Positions 26,838 to 35,714 of a stretch of 35,795 nt of DNA are shown one piece after another; within the stretch, counting starts at the first letter, position 1; each line of letters begins with the position of its first letter. A program made the position numbers and the translations under genes. The stretch lies in assembly GCF_009911595.1 (NCBI RefSeq), contig NZ_QWKG01000043.1:1-35795 (forward strand), in the 5' to 3' direction. Origin of the DNA: Colidextribacter sp. OB.20. Its GTDB lineage: Bacteria > Bacillota > Clostridia > Oscillospirales > Oscillospiraceae. The notes under the pieces were generated by a model. The model searched no databases. It was not told where the DNA came from and saw only the letters and a list, made by a program, of their open reading frames with translations.

Positions 26838-29819
26838 TTACCGCTCCTTTTCCGCGCTCTTTTTGGGCGCTGTCTTTTTTCGTTCCTGGGCTGGCTGGTT
26901 TTTGAGCTGGGCCACAACGGATTTTTTCTTTTCCCGGTGGACAGCATCCGCCAAATCCGTCAGGGAAATGGTCTGTCCCGCCTTGACCTGGGCCTCCAGC
27001 TCGGCCACCGTGGGCTTCTGGCTGATGAAGTCCGTCAACTGCTCAAAGCCGAAGCTGTCGCAGTAATGGCAGGATACCACACCATCCCTTTTCAGCACAA
27101 TGATGTCGCTGACGGATATAGAAGGGTGCTGAAAATCGGCGGGGTGGTCGTTGTTGAATTGATACCAGAGCTGATCCAGCGCCGCGTCCGCGCTGGCAAA
27201 TGTGGACAGCGGGGCCGTGTAGACCAGATCATAATTGTCCCGTTCCACGGTGCAGCCCTTGGATTTCAGCCAGTCCAGGGATTCAAAGCGAATATCCCGC
27301 AGCGCATCATCGTCCCTGACCTGATAGATGGCGAAACAGTCCGCCACATGGTCCAGAAACGCTCTTTCGCGCTCCGGCTGGTGCTGCATCCTGTCCAGTA
27401 CCGCCTGCCGGAAGTCCTGGCTTTCCTCCCATTCCTCGCGGGTGACGGCGAACATCATGCCCTCCGGCTGCTCCATGAGATCGTCCCGGTCAAAAACCAT
27501 AGCGGGATTTTCGCCAGCCTCCACCATGTAGACGGTCAAATCCTGTTCCAGCAATTCCGCCGCTCGTTCCCTGGACAGGGGCAGCAGATCGCCGCCCGAA
27601 TAACCGTAGTCCTGTTCCATTTCGTCAGCGGAAAAGGCCGGGTCCGGCAGGGGGTATTCGTCCAGAGTGGTGTCCCGCAAGGCTTCATCCGCCTGTGCCA
27701 GCGGTTCCGGGGCAGGCGGGGGCTGTTGTTCCACTTCTGCCGTGTCCGGCTGGGTGAAGCTGAACGGCTCCCCGGCGAACAACAGTTGCCCGACCTGCTC
27801 AAATTGTGCCAGCACGCCAACACGCAGGGCATCAAACTCGGCATAGTCCTCCATCGTAAAACAGCCCTGGGCCAGCAGCTCCGCCTGGGTAGCGGCATAG
27901 CTGCTCCCGGAGACAAAATCGAACATCACCGTATTATCGGAGAGGTACAGCAAGGACTTGTCCGCATTGAGGTAATGGCCGCGATTGTCATAGTGGTCGC
28001 GCCTGCCCATATATACCTTATCATCTGGCCCTACAAAAGCATCCAGCTCCGCGCCGTCCTTGGTTTTGTAATGACTGATTCTGGCTGTGCCGGGTTGGAA
28101 AAAATCATCCGGTTTCAATTCACCGGATTGCAGCTTTTTCAGAATACCGGCGCATTTATCAGCCGTGCCGAAAAACAGCACCCGATCCGGCTTTAAGGTC
28201 CCTTGCGCCGTTCTCTCATATGCCTGGATAAACTGCTGGTCGATTGCGCCAACAGTCCGGGGATTGGCCTCCATTTTGTAGACGTATTCTTTCAGCGGCA
28301 CGGACTGAGCCAGCCCATCCAGCCGTTCCAACATAACCTTTGCCTCCGCCGCGCCGGTGTCCTGTTGGATGAACTGTTCCAGGGTGGCCCGGACAATGGA
28401 TGGATTCACTTGCAGAGTACGGACCAGATTTGCCTTGGTCTGCTCCCGGTTGTCAGGGGGAAAATTCTTTTTGATAAGCCCCGCCTGATACAGATGGTCC
28501 AGCATATCCAGCATATCGCTGATGAACCGCTCCGGGGTGTCAGGCGGCAGCTCCGCCGCTGGCGCGTCCTGCGTCTGGACCAGCCCATCCAGCCTTGCCA
28601 GCAGCGTTTTGGCTTTTGTCAGGTCGGTAAGTATCAAGTCAGTATGTTCGATCAAATAGTTCAGCGGGCTGCGCACACCTTCAAAATAACCTTTCCGCAT
28701 TTCAATCACAAGGTCAGCGATGGACTGCTCCCTGGGGTCCTGGGTAAACGGGTGTTTCAGAACTCCCTCCTGATGAAGCTGATCCATAAAATCGTATAAA
28801 TCAGCGGCGAACTGCTCCAGGGTGTCGGGCGCGGCAGAGGGCGCGTCCTGTTCCGGCTGCTGGGCGGTCAGGTCAATGCCCTGTTCCTTGCAAATATCTT
28901 GAAAATGGCGGTCAATGCTGGTGATGAGGATATTGGCGGTCTTGGAGATAGTCTCCAGGCTGGCTTTCAGTTCCGGCAGGCTCTTGTCCTTGGACCATGT
29001 GGCGATGTAGCCCAGGCTGTTGGCGCTGGTTTCGATACCGTAATACTGGCAGACAGTGTAGGAAACGCTCTCCGCCTCCACTTCCTTGGTATTCTGGTCT
29101 TTCGGTTTGAGTTTTTCCGCCTGTTCCGTCCCGGCAGCGGCGGAAAGCCGCTCCTGCTCCCGGTTGTGGAGCATGGCGTGGGTGATCTCGTGGACGGCGG
29201 CGCACACCGTCTGCACCTGGCTCATGCCCTCCCGGATGGTAATGGTTTGATCTTCCAAATTCAGAAATCCATCCAGGCCCTCCCGCAGCGGCTTGAACTG
29301 CACTGGCACCGGGGAGGTGCGCCGAAGGGCCTCCATAAACGCCTCATACTGCTGCACATCCCCGGTCAGAGGGGCAACAAGGCTGGGGAGGGGCCTGCCC
29401 TCGGTCTGGCTCACATCAAACACCTTGACCGGGCGAAACAGGGGAATCTCGATTTCCCGTTCCTCCATGATAACATTCCCGTCATGGTCCAATACCGGCG
29501 CTCTGGTGTCCGGGTCCAGCTTCATTTCCTCAATGCGCTTTTTGAAGGGCGTGGGGGCGATAATGGTCAGGCCCTTCTCGCCCTTTTTCACATGGCGTCC
29601 AAATTGGTTTTTCCATTTGTTGAACCCGGCCACATGGGTGGCGCTGGGCATCTGCATATGGATGAGGATGGTATTGTTATAGGAATAGTTGTGAAACCGG
29701 GACATGGTGCGGAGATAGTCCGCAAATTTGTCGCTCTGAAACAGGTCTTGTATGCCAGCCTCAATCCCGGTGACGATTTCCTTGATCCGTTCCCGGTTGC
29801 TGGGCTTGTTATCTGCCAC
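26838..29819 (-). CDS. ArdC-like ssDNA-binding / metalloprotease / YodL / DUF4316 polyvalent protein
   Basis: A 993-aa protein. Residues 1-150 form the ArdC/LtrC N-terminal ssDNA-binding domain (FADYLRTMSRFHNYSYNNTI, GEKGLTIIAP). A zinc-peptidase motif HEITHAMLH lies near residue 210. Two repeats of a helical module follow (about 325-410 and 425-505; TLEQFAADLYDFMDQLHQEG and TPERFISDMLDMLDHLYQAG). Then come a polyvalent-protein domain (YKMEANPRTVGAIDQQFI), a YodL-like domain (LTVYMVEAGENPAMVFDRDD) and a DUF4316-like tail (TVAELEAQVKAGQTISLTDLADAVHREKK). ArdC proteins protect incoming plasmid DNA from restriction and bind single strands. GTG start at 29819 after AGGAG. Part of the ICE operon between topB and the giant gene. 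Confidence 0.88.
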   Translation of the reverse strand: MADNKPSNRERIKEIVTGIEAGIQDLFQSDKFADYLRTMSRFHNYSYNNTILIHMQMPSATHVAGFNKWKNQFGRHVKKGEKGLTIIAPTPFKKRIEEMKLDPDTRAPVLDHDGNVIMEEREIEIPLFRPVKVFDVSQTEGRPLPSLVAPLTGDVQQYEAFMEALRRTSPVPVQFKPLREGLDGFLNLEDQTITIREGMSQVQTVCAAVHEITHAMLHNREQERLSAAAGTEQAEKLKPKDQNTKEVEAESVSYTVCQYYGIETSANSLGYIATWSKDKSLPELKASLETISKTANILITSIDRHFQDICKEQGIDLTAQQPEQDAPSAAPDTLEQFAADLYDFMDQLHQEGVLKHPFTQDPREQSIADLVIEMRKGYFEGVRSPLNYLIEHTDLILTDLTKAKTLLARLDGLVQTQDAPAAELPPDTPERFISDMLDMLDHLYQAGLIKKNFPPDNREQTKANLVRTLQVNPSIVRATLEQFIQQDTGAAEAKVMLERLDGLAQSVPLKEYVYKMEANPRTVGAIDQQFIQAYERTAQGTLKPDRVLFFGTADKCAGILKKLQSGELKPDDFFQPGTARISHYKTKDGAELDAFVGPDDKVYMGRRDHYDNRGHYLNADKSLLYLSDNTVMFDFVSGSSYAATQAELLAQGCFTMEDYAEFDALRVGVLAQFEQVGQLLFAGEPFSFTQPDTAEVEQQPPPAPEPLAQADEALRDTTLDEYPLPDPAFSADEMEQDYGYSGGDLLPLSRERAAELLEQDLTVYMVEAGENPAMVFDRDDLMEQPEGMMFAVTREEWEESQDFRQAVLDRMQHQPERERAFLDHVADCFAIYQVRDDDALRDIRFESLDWLKSKGCTVERDNYDLVYTAPLSTFASADAALDQLWYQFNNDHPADFQHPSISVSDIIVLKRDGVVSCHYCDSFGFEQLTDFISQKPTVAELEAQVKAGQTISLTDLADAVHREKKKSVVAQLKNQPAQERKKTAPKKSAEKER

Positions 29820-29984
29820 GGCAAAAATCTCCTTTCATAAAATGGCCCCGCACAGGAAACCGAAGCGTCCCATACGGGGCAAAATTCCGCAAGTAGAAGT
29901 TAATTTCAGCCCTCCGAGGGTAAAGTTACGTCCCTGGGCGGATTGGCGTTTTGAAAGCGTTGTGCCGCAAGGCTTCCCGGTCCT

Positions 29985-30350
29985 CTATTTGCGGAAGTGC
30001 GAGGCCGCTTTTGCTTTCCGCTCCCGGTCCCGTCTGCGGCGCTCCCTGGCGGCGCAGGCAGGGCAGTATTTCACCGCATTGGAGCGGGAAAAAATCGGTG
30101 CGCCGCAGATACAGCAGCGCTTGACAGGCCGTGCCGCCATGATCTCCCCGTGCAGCTCCTGGTCCGATGGCAGGACGGCGGCGCGGAAGTATTTGCAGAT
30201 TAAGGTGTTGGAAATCATCTGCGGACAGGGGCAGGGGTCCCCATCGTCCAACAGGAGGCAGTTTCCGCCCTCGCAGTTGGCGCACAGGCGGCGGATGAGC
30301 TTTCTTGCCCGCCGGAACTGGCTGTCATCCATCCGGGGCAGCTTATCCAT
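29985..30350 (-). CDS. Cysteine-rich VLP-type ICE protein
   Basis: 121 aa. Cysteine pairs CANCEGGNC, PCPCPQ, CCICGAP and CPAC suggest two zinc-binding sites; the C-terminus is strongly basic (ARERRRRDRERKAKAA). This matches the cysteine-rich VLP-type small protein of Tn1549-like elements. Start at 30350 overlaps the topB stop (ATGGATAA), so it is translationally coupled. Likely nucleic-acid binding; role unproven. Confidence 0.8.
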   Translation of the reverse strand: MDKLPRMDDSQFRRARKLIRRLCANCEGGNCLLLDDGDPCPCPQMISNTLICKYFRAAVLPSDQELHGEIMAARPVKRCCICGAPIFSRSNAVKYCPACAARERRRRDRERKAKAASHFRK

Positions 30351-32388
30351 TGCCGAACACCAGCTTATAATTCGTCTTGGTCCCATCGTCCTCCAGCACC
30401 ACCGTGGCATCATAGGTTTTCCCGGTTTTCTCCGAGAAACAGCCGGTGAGCTTTACCCGGCCCTTGTTCAGCAGGGCGGCGGCAACGGACTTGGTGAGCG
30501 TCTTTTTCTTGGCGGTGAAAAACTTGCTGTCTTTCCACAGGACAAAGCGGCACTCCCGGTTTTCACAGAAAAAGCCCTTTTTGCTTTCGGTCACAGCGCC
30601 GCCGCAGCGGGGGCAGGGGCCGACAGCCTCCTTGTCCGAGGGGAACAGCACCGCCGCGCCGGGGACAGGCCGGTACGTTTTCACCAGCTCATCCACCATA
30701 GCGGCGATCCCGGCCATGAAGTCCTCTGGGGACAGCTCCCCGCGCTCTACTTCTTCCAGCCGCTGTTCCCAATCGGCGGTGAGCAGGGGGGATTGCAGGA
30801 CCTCCGGCAGAACAGTGACGAGAGAGCTGCCTGCCTGGGTGGGCAGGAGGCTGGTGATCTTCTTGGCTTTCTTCCGTTCCACAAGCCCGGTAGCCACCAG
30901 CTTTTCCAGGATGGCGGCGCGGGTGGCGGGGGTGCCGATGCCCTTCCGCTCCGCGTCCTCCGGCATTTCCCCAGCACCGGCGGTCTCCATACTCTGGAGG
31001 ATAGTGTCCTCCGTAAAATGCTTGGGCGGGGTCGTTTTGCCCTCCTTCACCTGGACCGCATCCACCGCCAGCGACTGGCCCTCTGCCAGACCGTCCGGCA
31101 GAGCGGCGTCTTTGGAGGGGGCGGCATAGACCCGCCAGCCCATGTCCAGCACCGCTTTTCCTTTGGCGGTGAAGCGATGCCCGCCGCACTCCGCCGTCAG
31201 GCTGGTTTCGGCGTACCGATGGGGCGGGCAGACCGCCCGGAGCAGCCCCAGCGACACCAGCCGCAGGATTTCCCGCTCTCCCTGGGGGAGCGCGGCGAGG
31301 TCGGAATCGGCGGCGCTTTTGGTGGGGACAACGGCATGGTGGTCGGTGACGTTCTTACTGCTGCACACATGGGAGGCCAGCGCCGTCCCCAGTGCGTCCA
31401 CCCCGCAGATCACAGCGGCGGCGGACACCAGACCAGGGACAGAACTTTCCATATCATCCGTCAGAAAGCGGCTGTCCGTCCGGGGATAAGTACACAGCTT
31501 CTTTTCATAGAGGGCCTGCAAATAGTCCAGCGTCTGCTGGGCGGTGTAGCCCAGGATGCGGTTGGCGTCCCGCTGGAGGGTGGTCAGGTCATAGAGGGCT
31601 GGGGCCTTTTCGGACTTCTCCCGGCGTTCCACCGTCTGGAGGATTCCTGTACTGCCCTCGCAGGCGGCGGCGATGGCGGCGGCGTCCTCCTTGCCGCTGA
31701 TCCGCTCCCCGGTGAGGGTCATACCGCCGCAGGCCAGCTCCACCGTGTAGAACGGCACCGGCTCAAAGGCGGCGATCTCCGCCTCCCGCTGGGCGATGAG
31801 GGCCAGCGTGGGGGACATGACGCGCCCGATGTTCAGCGTCCGGCCATACAGCACCGAAAACAGCCGTGTGGCGTTGATGCCCACCAGCCAATCGGCCTTT
31901 TGACGGCAAAGGGCGGCTTGGTGCAGGCCGTCATAGTCGCTGCCAGGGTGGAGGTTGTCAAAGCCCTCCCGGATGGCGCTGTCCTCCATGCTGGAAATCC
32001 ACAGCCGTTTCATGGGCTTGGTACAGCCCGCCAGATGGTAGGCGGTGCGGAAGATCAGTTCCCCCTCGCGCCCGGCGTCGCAGGCGTTCACCACCTCCGA
32101 CACATCCTCCCGGCGCAGCAGCGTCCGCAGGATGTCGAACTGCTCCCGTTTATCCTTGCCGATAGTGAACCGCCAGTTTTCCGGCAGGATGGGCAGGTCC
32201 TCCCGCCGCCACTTGTCATAGTCGGGATTGTAAACGGCAGGCTCGGCCAGCCCCGCCAGATGGCCGATACACCAGCTTACCAGCCAGCCGCCACCCTCCA
32301 TGTGGCCCTCCTTCCGGGCTGTGGCCCCCAGCACCTTGGCGATGCTCATAGCAACCGAGGGCTTCTCCGCAATTACAAGGCGATACAT
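30343..32388 (-). CDS. topB: DNA topoisomerase III (type IA)
   Basis: A 681-aa protein. It has a Toprim domain (LVIAEKPSVAMSIAKVLGA, with the acidic DAGREGELIFR motif near residue 105), the type IA fold, and the active-site tyrosine in LCTYPRTDSRFL near residue 300. At the C-terminus a zinc-ribbon (CPRCGGAVTESKKGFFCENREC) and a basic tail follow. Element-borne TopB relaxes or decatenates DNA during conjugative processing. The ATG at 32388 lies in a short divergent gap with the antitoxin gene. It is co-directional with the ArdC gene and the rest of the ICE operon; the plus-strand toxin-antitoxin pair upstream separates it from the DUF4366 gene, so topB probably has its own promoter. Confidence 0.95.
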   Translation of the reverse strand: MYRLVIAEKPSVAMSIAKVLGATARKEGHMEGGGWLVSWCIGHLAGLAEPAVYNPDYDKWRREDLPILPENWRFTIGKDKREQFDILRTLLRREDVSEVVNACDAGREGELIFRTAYHLAGCTKPMKRLWISSMEDSAIREGFDNLHPGSDYDGLHQAALCRQKADWLVGINATRLFSVLYGRTLNIGRVMSPTLALIAQREAEIAAFEPVPFYTVELACGGMTLTGERISGKEDAAAIAAACEGSTGILQTVERREKSEKAPALYDLTTLQRDANRILGYTAQQTLDYLQALYEKKLCTYPRTDSRFLTDDMESSVPGLVSAAAVICGVDALGTALASHVCSSKNVTDHHAVVPTKSAADSDLAALPQGEREILRLVSLGLLRAVCPPHRYAETSLTAECGGHRFTAKGKAVLDMGWRVYAAPSKDAALPDGLAEGQSLAVDAVQVKEGKTTPPKHFTEDTILQSMETAGAGEMPEDAERKGIGTPATRAAILEKLVATGLVERKKAKKITSLLPTQAGSSLVTVLPEVLQSPLLTADWEQRLEEVERGELSPEDFMAGIAAMVDELVKTYRPVPGAAVLFPSDKEAVGPCPRCGGAVTESKKGFFCENRECRFVLWKDSKFFTAKKKTLTKSVAAALLNKGRVKLTGCFSEKTGKTYDATVVLEDDGTKTNYKLVFGNG

Positions 32389-32423
32389 AAAATCACGCTC
32401 CTATCAAATTTCAGAATATTGGG

Positions 32424-32459
32424 TTGAATTTTCGAGGCAATAATGATAGAATACTATCA
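32424..32459 (+). promoter_or_regulatory. Promoter and operator of the toxin-antitoxin pair
   Basis: TTGAAT (32424-32429), 17 bases, TAGAAT (32447-32452). The inverted repeat TGATAG-AATA-CTATCA (32444-32459) covers the -10, the usual layout of an autoregulated toxin-antitoxin operon. A further CTATCA lies at 32401. Confidence 0.75.
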
Positions 32460-32482
32460 GAATCATAGAAGGAGGCCGCGCC

Positions 32483-32752
32483 ATGATTATTAAACCATCA
32501 ACCGCTTTGCGAAACGATTACGGTTCTATTTCCGATTTAGCACATAAAGAAGATATACCCATCTACATTACCAAAAATGGAGAGGGTGATTTAGTGATTA
32601 TGAGCATAGATGCTTTTGAGCGCCGCGAGGAGGTTTTGAAACTGCGGGCAAAGCTGGCGGCTGCGGAACAGTCCCGGTTATCTGGACAGCCTGCCGTTTC
32701 CATAGAAGAATCTCGTAAGCGTTTGGAGGAAATCTATGGACAAAACGTATAA
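32483..32752 (+). CDS. Phd/YefM-family antitoxin
   Basis: 89 aa. The N-terminal DNA-binding region (IIKPSTALRNDYGSISDLAH) and YITKNGEGDLVIMSIDAFERRE match Phd/YefM. The C-terminal helix (SIEESRKRLEEIYGQ) would wrap the toxin. GGAGG precedes the ATG. It overlaps the toxin gene by 17 bases. Binds and neutralises the toxin and represses the operon. Runs against the surrounding minus-strand ICE operon, so it is an inserted stability module. Confidence 0.9.
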   Translation: MIIKPSTALRNDYGSISDLAHKEDIPIYITKNGEGDLVIMSIDAFERREEVLKLRAKLAAAEQSRLSGQPAVSIEESRKRLEEIYGQNV

Positions 32753-33062
32753 CCTGGACATTCTCCCTCCCGCTCAAGCGGAATTGGAAGAAATTGCGCG
32801 GGTACATATGGCACTTTCCGGGGCGCAGTCAGCCCGCAGAATAACGGATAAAATTTACGATGCGATGGAACAGTTGATGTGTTTTCCGTTATCCGGGCCA
32901 CCGATCCGGGATGATCTGTTAAGCGCTGCCGGGTATCGCTACATTCTGGCGAGCAAATATTTGATTATTTACCGCCTGCTGGGAGATACCATAGTGATTT
33001 ACCATATCGCTCATGGCGCAACAGACTATCCCAAATTGCTTAAAACCTCGTTTTTTGAATGA
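32736..33062 (+). CDS. RelE/ParE-family toxin
   Basis: 108 aa. It shows the RelE/ParE fold: YNLDILPPAQAELEEIARVH, FPLSGPPIRDDLLSAAGYRYI, then LASKYLIIYRLLGDTIVIYHIAHGATDY. Residues alone do not separate mRNA interferase (RelE) from gyrase poison (ParE). It starts inside the antitoxin gene after GGAGGAAATCT. Likely addiction module for the ICE. Confidence 0.9.
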   Translation: MDKTYNLDILPPAQAELEEIARVHMALSGAQSARRITDKIYDAMEQLMCFPLSGPPIRDDLLSAAGYRYILASKYLIIYRLLGDTIVIYHIAHGATDYPKLLKTSFFE

Positions 33063-33099
33063 CAAGCGGCCCCGCAAATTGAAGCGGGGCCGCTTGTTT
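33063..33099 (+). terminator. Terminator of the toxin-antitoxin operon
   Basis: Perfect 13-bp stem CAAGCGGCCCCGC (33063-33075) and GCGGGGCCGCTTG (33084-33096), followed by TTTG. It begins directly after the toxin stop codon. Confidence 0.85.
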
Positions 33100-33114
33100 G
33101 TTCGATTGATATTG

Positions 33115-33321
33115 TTACCGGGACCGGGCGCGGTCCGGGTCCGGGATGGGAGGTATCACCTCCACACCCCGGTAGCAGGGCAGGACGCAGCTCTCGCCGC
33201 AGCGTTTACAGCCGTGACAGGGGTGATCCTTGGGCGGCGCTGGCTTGGCCCGCTGCTCCTGCCGGGGCGGAGGGGCCTGCATCATCAGACGTTCCAGGGG
33301 ATTGGATGTGAAATATCTCAT
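33115..33321 (-). CDS. Small cysteine-containing ICE protein
   Basis: 68 aa (MRYFTSNPLERLMMQ...), a proline-rich middle and a C-terminal CHGCKRCGESCVLPC cluster that could bind zinc. Proteins with the same start (MRYFTSNPLER) recur downstream of the DUF4366 gene in Tn1549-type elements. Its ATG overlaps the DUF4366 stop by four bases (ATGA). Function unknown. Confidence 0.75.
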   Translation of the reverse strand: MRYFTSNPLERLMMQAPPPRQEQRAKPAPPKDHPCHGCKRCGESCVLPCYRGVEVIPPIPDPDRARSR

Positions 33322-34112
33322 TCGTCCTCCTCATCCTCTGCGCCGCTGTCCTCATACTCGTCCTCATCGCCGTAATCGTAGTCCTCCAGGTCGGCGCTGC
33401 CCTTGGTATCGGGCTTTTTCTTCTTGAATTTCAAGATGTAGACCGCGCCGCCGCCAGCCAGGGCCACCGCCAGCACCACAGTCAGCATCCCATTGACATT
33501 GATGCCGCCTTTCTTCTCCGGCTCCGGGTCAGGCTCGGTGTCAGTTTCTGCCGGGTCCTCCTTCTTTTCCGGCTCCGGTTCTTTGCCTGCGCACTCGGTC
33601 ATGTTGACAGAGCAGACCGGGCAGGCGGTATTGACCGCCCCGGCGTGGCATTTGTCGGTGCAGATGCAGGCGGCGGGTTCGCCCTGCTCCACCAGCGCCG
33701 CCAGATCAGCTTCATCCACTTTGTTTAGAAAATACGTCTTGTACTGTTCCTCATCCTCGTTCACCGGGGCGTCATAGTCGATCAGAATGTAAAAAATATT
33801 CCCGTCCCGGCCCTCCACGGTGATAAACTGCTTATGAGTGTCTTTGCTGTAAAGCAGATCGCGGGTGAAAAACTCGCTGTCCACGGACAGCGGTTCCCCC
33901 TGCTGGGGCTGTTGGCCGGTGGCAGGCTGGCCTGTCTGCTGATCCGTCTGCGGGGTGTCCTGGGGCGGCGTGGAATCCTGGCTCCAGTATTCCAGCACCT
34001 TGTCACTGCCGTCCTCCGGCCCGCCGCCAGCAAAGGCGGTGACAGGGAGGACGGAGAAGCACAGCATCAGCGCCAGCACCATAGACAGGATGCGCCGCTT
34101 AGACGTTCTCAT
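33318..34112 (-). CDS. DUF4366 membrane-anchored exported ICE protein
   Basis: 264 aa. Signal peptide at residues 1-27 (KRRILSMVLALMLCFSVLPVTAFA); a Pro/Gln/Thr-rich linker; a globular domain (FITVEGRDGNIFYILIDYD); a cysteine cluster (CICTDKCHAGAVNTACPVC, about 149-167). A Pro/Glu/Lys stalk follows, then a membrane helix (MLTVVLAVALAGGGAVYIL, about 213-231) and an acidic cytoplasmic tail. It is exported and anchored with the bulk outside, probably part of the transfer channel envelope section. Start at 34112, chosen because the longer frame is non-conserved and the signal peptide begins here; it overlaps the DUF4315 gene by 14 bases. Confidence 0.88.
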   Translation of the reverse strand: MRTSKRRILSMVLALMLCFSVLPVTAFAGGGPEDGSDKVLEYWSQDSTPPQDTPQTDQQTGQPATGQQPQQGEPLSVDSEFFTRDLLYSKDTHKQFITVEGRDGNIFYILIDYDAPVNEDEEQYKTYFLNKVDEADLAALVEQGEPAACICTDKCHAGAVNTACPVCSVNMTECAGKEPEPEKKEDPAETDTEPDPEPEKKGGINVNGMLTVVLAVALAGGGAVYILKFKKKKPDTKGSADLEDYDYGDEDEYEDSGAEDEEDE

Positions 34113-34335
34113 GGCTGCTGTCCCCCTCTCCCACCGGCGCACCGGGCTGGGCGTTGTGAATGAGCGCGGCAAGCTGGTCCGGGTCCAGGCCCATGCTCCG
34201 TACAAGGCCGATGATGTCCAGGTTTTCCAGCTCGGTGCGCTGCTTTGCCAGTTCCTCCTGCCGCGCTTGCAGCTCGGTAATCTTGGCGGCGTTTTTCTCA
34301 TATTCCGTGTTGATTTTCTTGATCTTCGGGTTCAT
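34099..34335 (-). CDS. DUF4315 small ICE protein
   Basis: 78 aa, coiled-coil N-terminal two thirds (KKINTEYEKNAAKITELQARQEEL...) and a tail with IIGLVRSMGLDPDQLAALI. Conserved between the NlpC/P60 and DUF4366 genes in Tn1549-type operons. Start at 34335 after AGGAGGGA. Likely scaffold or assembly role, not shown. Confidence 0.87.
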   Translation of the reverse strand: MNPKIKKINTEYEKNAAKITELQARQEELAKQRTELENLDIIGLVRSMGLDPDQLAALIHNAQPGAPVGEGDSSHENV

Positions 34336-34349
34336 AAAAATCCCTCCTT

Positions 34350-35714
34350 TTATGGTTCTGGAAGTCTGCCGTAGCAGTAAAAGTGAGCTTGCCAGTAGGA
34401 TGTATTGAGGTTGGCGTAGGAGATCGGGGACCCACAGTGGATCATCATTCCATTGCCCACATAGATGCCACAGTGGGTCACGCCGTCCGGGTTGGGCGCG
34501 TCATAGGTGTACTTGAAAAACACCAGATCGCCGGGGCGGGCATTGGCAGGGGAAACCGGGGTACAGACATTGCAAAGGCCCTGCGCCCCCAGCCGCCCAT
34601 AATTCCAGCCGGAGTGATTGATGACCCAGGACACAAAGCCGGAGCAATCGAAAGAGGTAGACGGGCTGCTGCCGCCCCAAACATAGGGATAGCCAAGATA
34701 TTTCTCGGCTTCAGCCAGCATCGCCGCAAAAATCTCATCCTCCAAAGCCTCCGGGGGAACATCGTAGTCCAGATAGTCCTGCCGCTGGGATGCGTTGGGA
34801 TATTCGCTGGCGGGGAACAGGTCAGGCCAGTTGCCCAGGGTGGCAATATACACGGCATAAATGCTCATCCCTTCCTCGTCCAGCAGATAGACAGGCAGAT
34901 GGGACAGGTCAAAGTTGTCCAGCGTCACCGTACAGATGGAGTATTCATACGGTTCGTCATCCTTATCATAGCGGGTCTCCACCGTCACCGTTTCCGTGAG
35001 GGTGTACTGACGCTCAAAGAGCATTTCCAGGGTTCCCTGCACCTGTTCCAGCGTCCAGCCGCCCCGGTGGTAAGCGTTGAGCAGCGCCATCAGCACATAG
35101 GGGTCATGGCCGATCTCGTCCAGGTCATAGCTGTATTCGTTATAGTCATGGGTACTCTCATAGCTGTCCAGATAGCTTTGCAGCTCGTTTTCCATCCCGG
35201 CGTAAGCCGCCTCCGCTCCCAGCATGGCATCATCACTTGAGGGGTGGGTGGAGCCGCCCAGCACAGACATGACGCCCTCCGCCAGCATGGAGCAGGAGGA
35301 CATCCCATTGAGAAATATGGACACCACCAGAAACAGGGCGATCACAATGAGAAAGCCCTTTTTGTGTTTCCAAACGAATTGATGGACCTTTGCACTCTTT
35401 TCCGCCGCACGTCTCGCGGCTTTCGCCGCGTTCTCCATTGTGGCGGTAACGCTCTCTCCGGCCCGCACCGAGGCGGCATACTGTTTTTTGATTGCCCGCT
35501 TCTGCTGCCAGCGGGAGACGGGATTGCTGGTGAGCTGAGGATTGTCCTGGAGATGTTTCTGGTAAAGGGCGTTTACGTTGGCCTTTTCCATCTTCATTTT
35601 TGCCTTTGCCGCCTCCCGGTAGGGGCGCAGCTTTTGAGAGCGGTAGGAGTGCGCCGCCAGCCGCACACCGCCCTCGGCGGATTCCTCCAGCCGGTGGGCG
35701 CTCTCTACGCCCAC
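34350..35714 (-). CDS. NlpC/P60 conjugation hydrolase (CD1108-type), N-terminus lost or altered
   Basis: 454 aa are assigned from the GTG at 35714. A basic cytoplasmic segment comes first, then a membrane helix near residue 115-132 (GFLIVIALFLVVSIFL), a middle domain (DPYVLMALLNAYHRGGWTLEQVQGTLEMLFERQYTL is conserved in the family), and the C-terminal NlpC/P60 domain. The catalytic cysteine is in STSFDCSGFVSW (about residue 358) and the histidine in GVTHCGIYVGNGMMIHCG. It cuts cell-wall peptide bonds for the transfer channel. Family members carry about 200 further residues before the DNVGVESAH segment. Here the frame stays open to the window end, but the extra residues (PLGTIICILLFPCICGGT) are unlike the family. 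The gene is partial at the window edge or disrupted near 35735. Confidence 0.88.
   Translation of the reverse strand: MGVESAHRLEESAEGGVRLAAHSYRSQKLRPYREAAKAKMKMEKANVNALYQKHLQDNPQLTSNPVSRWQQKRAIKKQYAASVRAGESVTATMENAAKAARRAAEKSAKVHQFVWKHKKGFLIVIALFLVVSIFLNGMSSCSMLAEGVMSVLGGSTHPSSDDAMLGAEAAYAGMENELQSYLDSYESTHDYNEYSYDLDEIGHDPYVLMALLNAYHRGGWTLEQVQGTLEMLFERQYTLTETVTVETRYDKDDEPYEYSICTVTLDNFDLSHLPVYLLDEEGMSIYAVYIATLGNWPDLFPASEYPNASQRQDYLDYDVPPEALEDEIFAAMLAEAEKYLGYPYVWGGSSPSTSFDCSGFVSWVINHSGWNYGRLGAQGLCNVCTPVSPANARPGDLVFFKYTYDAPNPDGVTHCGIYVGNGMMIHCGSPISYANLNTSYWQAHFYCYGRLPEP

Noticed and set aside
29752-32427. Very long plus-strand open frame (about 890 codons) opposite ArdC and topB
   Set aside because: It is the antisense shadow of GC-rich minus-strand genes with clear family motifs (topoisomerase Tyr, Toprim); the antisense product shows no fold-like pattern and no ribosome site.
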